Below are positions 5,841-6,351 of a stretch of 6,351 bases of DNA, one piece after another. This stretch comes from Candidatus Thorarchaeota archaeon (GTDB taxonomy: Archaea; Asgardarchaeota; Thorarchaeia; Thorarchaeales; Thorarchaeaceae): NCBI GenBank assembly GCA_016841005.1, contig JAEORG010000297.1:1-6351 (forward strand). The letters are read 5' to 3'. The notes under the pieces were generated by a model. That model saw only the letters and a program-made list of their open reading frames with translations. It was not told the DNA's origin and did no database searches. Both the position numbers and the translations under genes were made by a program. How positions within the stretch are numbered: position 1 is the first letter of the stretch; the number at the start of each line of letters is the position of its first letter.

Positions 5841-5850
5841 TTCATTTTTC
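5841..5850 (+). terminator. Candidate T-rich terminator of the anchored-protein gene
   Basis: A T5 run within TTCATTTTTC lies about 75 nt after the stop codon in the convergent spacer 5773-5863. It could end the rightward transcript in the archaeal manner. No hairpin supports it. Confidence 0.25.
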
Positions 5851-5863
5851 TATATGGATCAAC

Positions 5864-6351
5864 TCAAGATCTTTGTAGAAATAATGCAATCAGATCTAAG
5901 GTATTTTCAATTATACTTGAATTCTCAAACCCGATATTCTCTAGAGTTGCTCTTCGAAGATTCATTTCTCCTTCCATTCCACTGTTAAACATGAAGATGA
6001 ATAAGGCAATCTGAATATCATCCAAATCGTTGGTTATTGATCCATCAGATTTTCCCTTCTTGATCACCTTTGTCCATACATCTGTATATCTTAACAGTTG
6101 GGCGTAGAACTCAATCAAATAAGGTTCTTCTGAGTTCTCAAGTAGTTTCTCAAATCTCGGACTTCCCTTACTCTTCAATATTTTCGCCTTCATCTCTCTC
6201 AGAGGTATTCTTTGGCTGTTAATACGCATATAGAACTCGCGGACTATTGTGTATATTAGAGGCCTATCTCGACCTATTTTACGATATCTTCTACATAGCT
6301 CTAGGACCTGTTCCTTCCCCGGTCGATCATCAGGATAGGTTTCTTCATAAA
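5864..6351 (-). CDS. TetR-type transcriptional regulator, C-terminal part (5' end beyond window)
   Basis: A minus-strand frame that stays open from TGA at 5864 through the right edge, giving 161 visible residues. The ATG at 6229 is internal, not the start: reading upstream of it continues into ...RRYRKIGRDRPLIYTIVREFY without a stop. The visible part is alpha-helical and matches the ligand-binding/dimerisation core of TetR/AcrR repressors, including the WTKVIKKGKSDGSI segment (the W-x-x-x-I-x-x-G-x-x-x-G-x-I pattern typical before the last helices), a DDIQIALFIF helix and an FNSGMEGE turn, then a C-terminal helix ending ALFLQRS. The N-terminal helix-turn-helix lies outside the window, so DNA-binding ability cannot be checked. 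It is convergent with the anchored-protein gene, so the two do not share a promoter; target genes are probably to the right. An unrelated all-alpha protein is possible. Confidence 0.65.
   Translation of the reverse strand, partial: YEETYPDDRPGKEQVLELCRRYRKIGRDRPLIYTIVREFYMRINSQRIPLREMKAKILKSKGSPRFEKLLENSEEPYLIEFYAQLLRYTDVWTKVIKKGKSDGSITNDLDDIQIALFIFMFNSGMEGEMNLRRATLENIGFENSSIIENTLDLIALFLQRS

Noticed and set aside
5799..6014. 71-codon plus-strand frame opposite the TetR-like gene
   Set aside because: Antisense to the TetR core and lacks a domain or ribosome binding site.

Overview
The window looks archaeal. It encodes an isopentenyl phosphate kinase, the hallmark of the alternative (archaeal-type) mevalonate route, beside an all-trans polyprenyl diphosphate synthase and a phytol/farnesol/dolichol-kinase-type membrane enzyme. 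Several genes have strong Shine-Dalgarno sequences (GAGGAG, AAGGAGGAG), and candidate archaeal TATA elements precede some genes. A short anchored protein with an N-terminal Gly/Ile-rich membrane helix resembles surface proteins often seen in Asgard archaea (Thorarchaeia/Lokiarchaeia). The Asgard placement is an impression from protein style, not a proof; a different mesophilic archaeon is possible.

Layout, left to right. (1) At 2-871 (+) is the C-terminal part of an acyltransferase-3 family integral membrane protein, cut by the left edge. (2) At 1065-1730 (-), convergent to it, is a membrane-anchored, extracytoplasmic M23/LytM-like domain protein. It keeps the metal ligands but appears to lack one catalytic histidine. 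(3) A 0.25-0.3 kb divergent promoter region leads to a tight two-gene operon on +: a VTE5/FOLK-like prenol (polyprenol) kinase at 2036-2845 and isopentenyl phosphate kinase at 2864-3682. (4) Convergent with that operon, and only 14 nt away, is a trans-polyprenyl diphosphate synthase at 3697-4776 (-), starting at TTG behind a very strong ribosome binding site. (5) About 450 nt without a convincing gene holds two inverted repeats. (6) At 5224-5772 (+) is an unrecognised single-pass anchored protein. (7) At 5864-6351 (-) is the ligand-binding part of a TetR-type regulator whose N-terminal DNA-binding domain lies beyond the right edge.

How the genes may work together: the centre (2.0-4.8 kb) is an isoprenoid cluster. 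IPK makes IPP from isopentenyl phosphate, and the synthase condenses IPP into a polyprenyl diphosphate for membrane lipids, glycosyl-carrier lipids or quinone side chains. The membrane kinase phosphorylates a free prenol. Because the prenol kinase and IPK are co-transcribed, a two-step prenol-to-diphosphate salvage route is a testable idea. The synthase lacks the aromatic residue that normally caps chain length in archaeal GGPP synthases, so its product may be longer than C20. The outer genes (acyltransferase, M23-like protein, anchored protein) concern the cell envelope. No mobile element, CRISPR array, tRNA or rRNA was seen.
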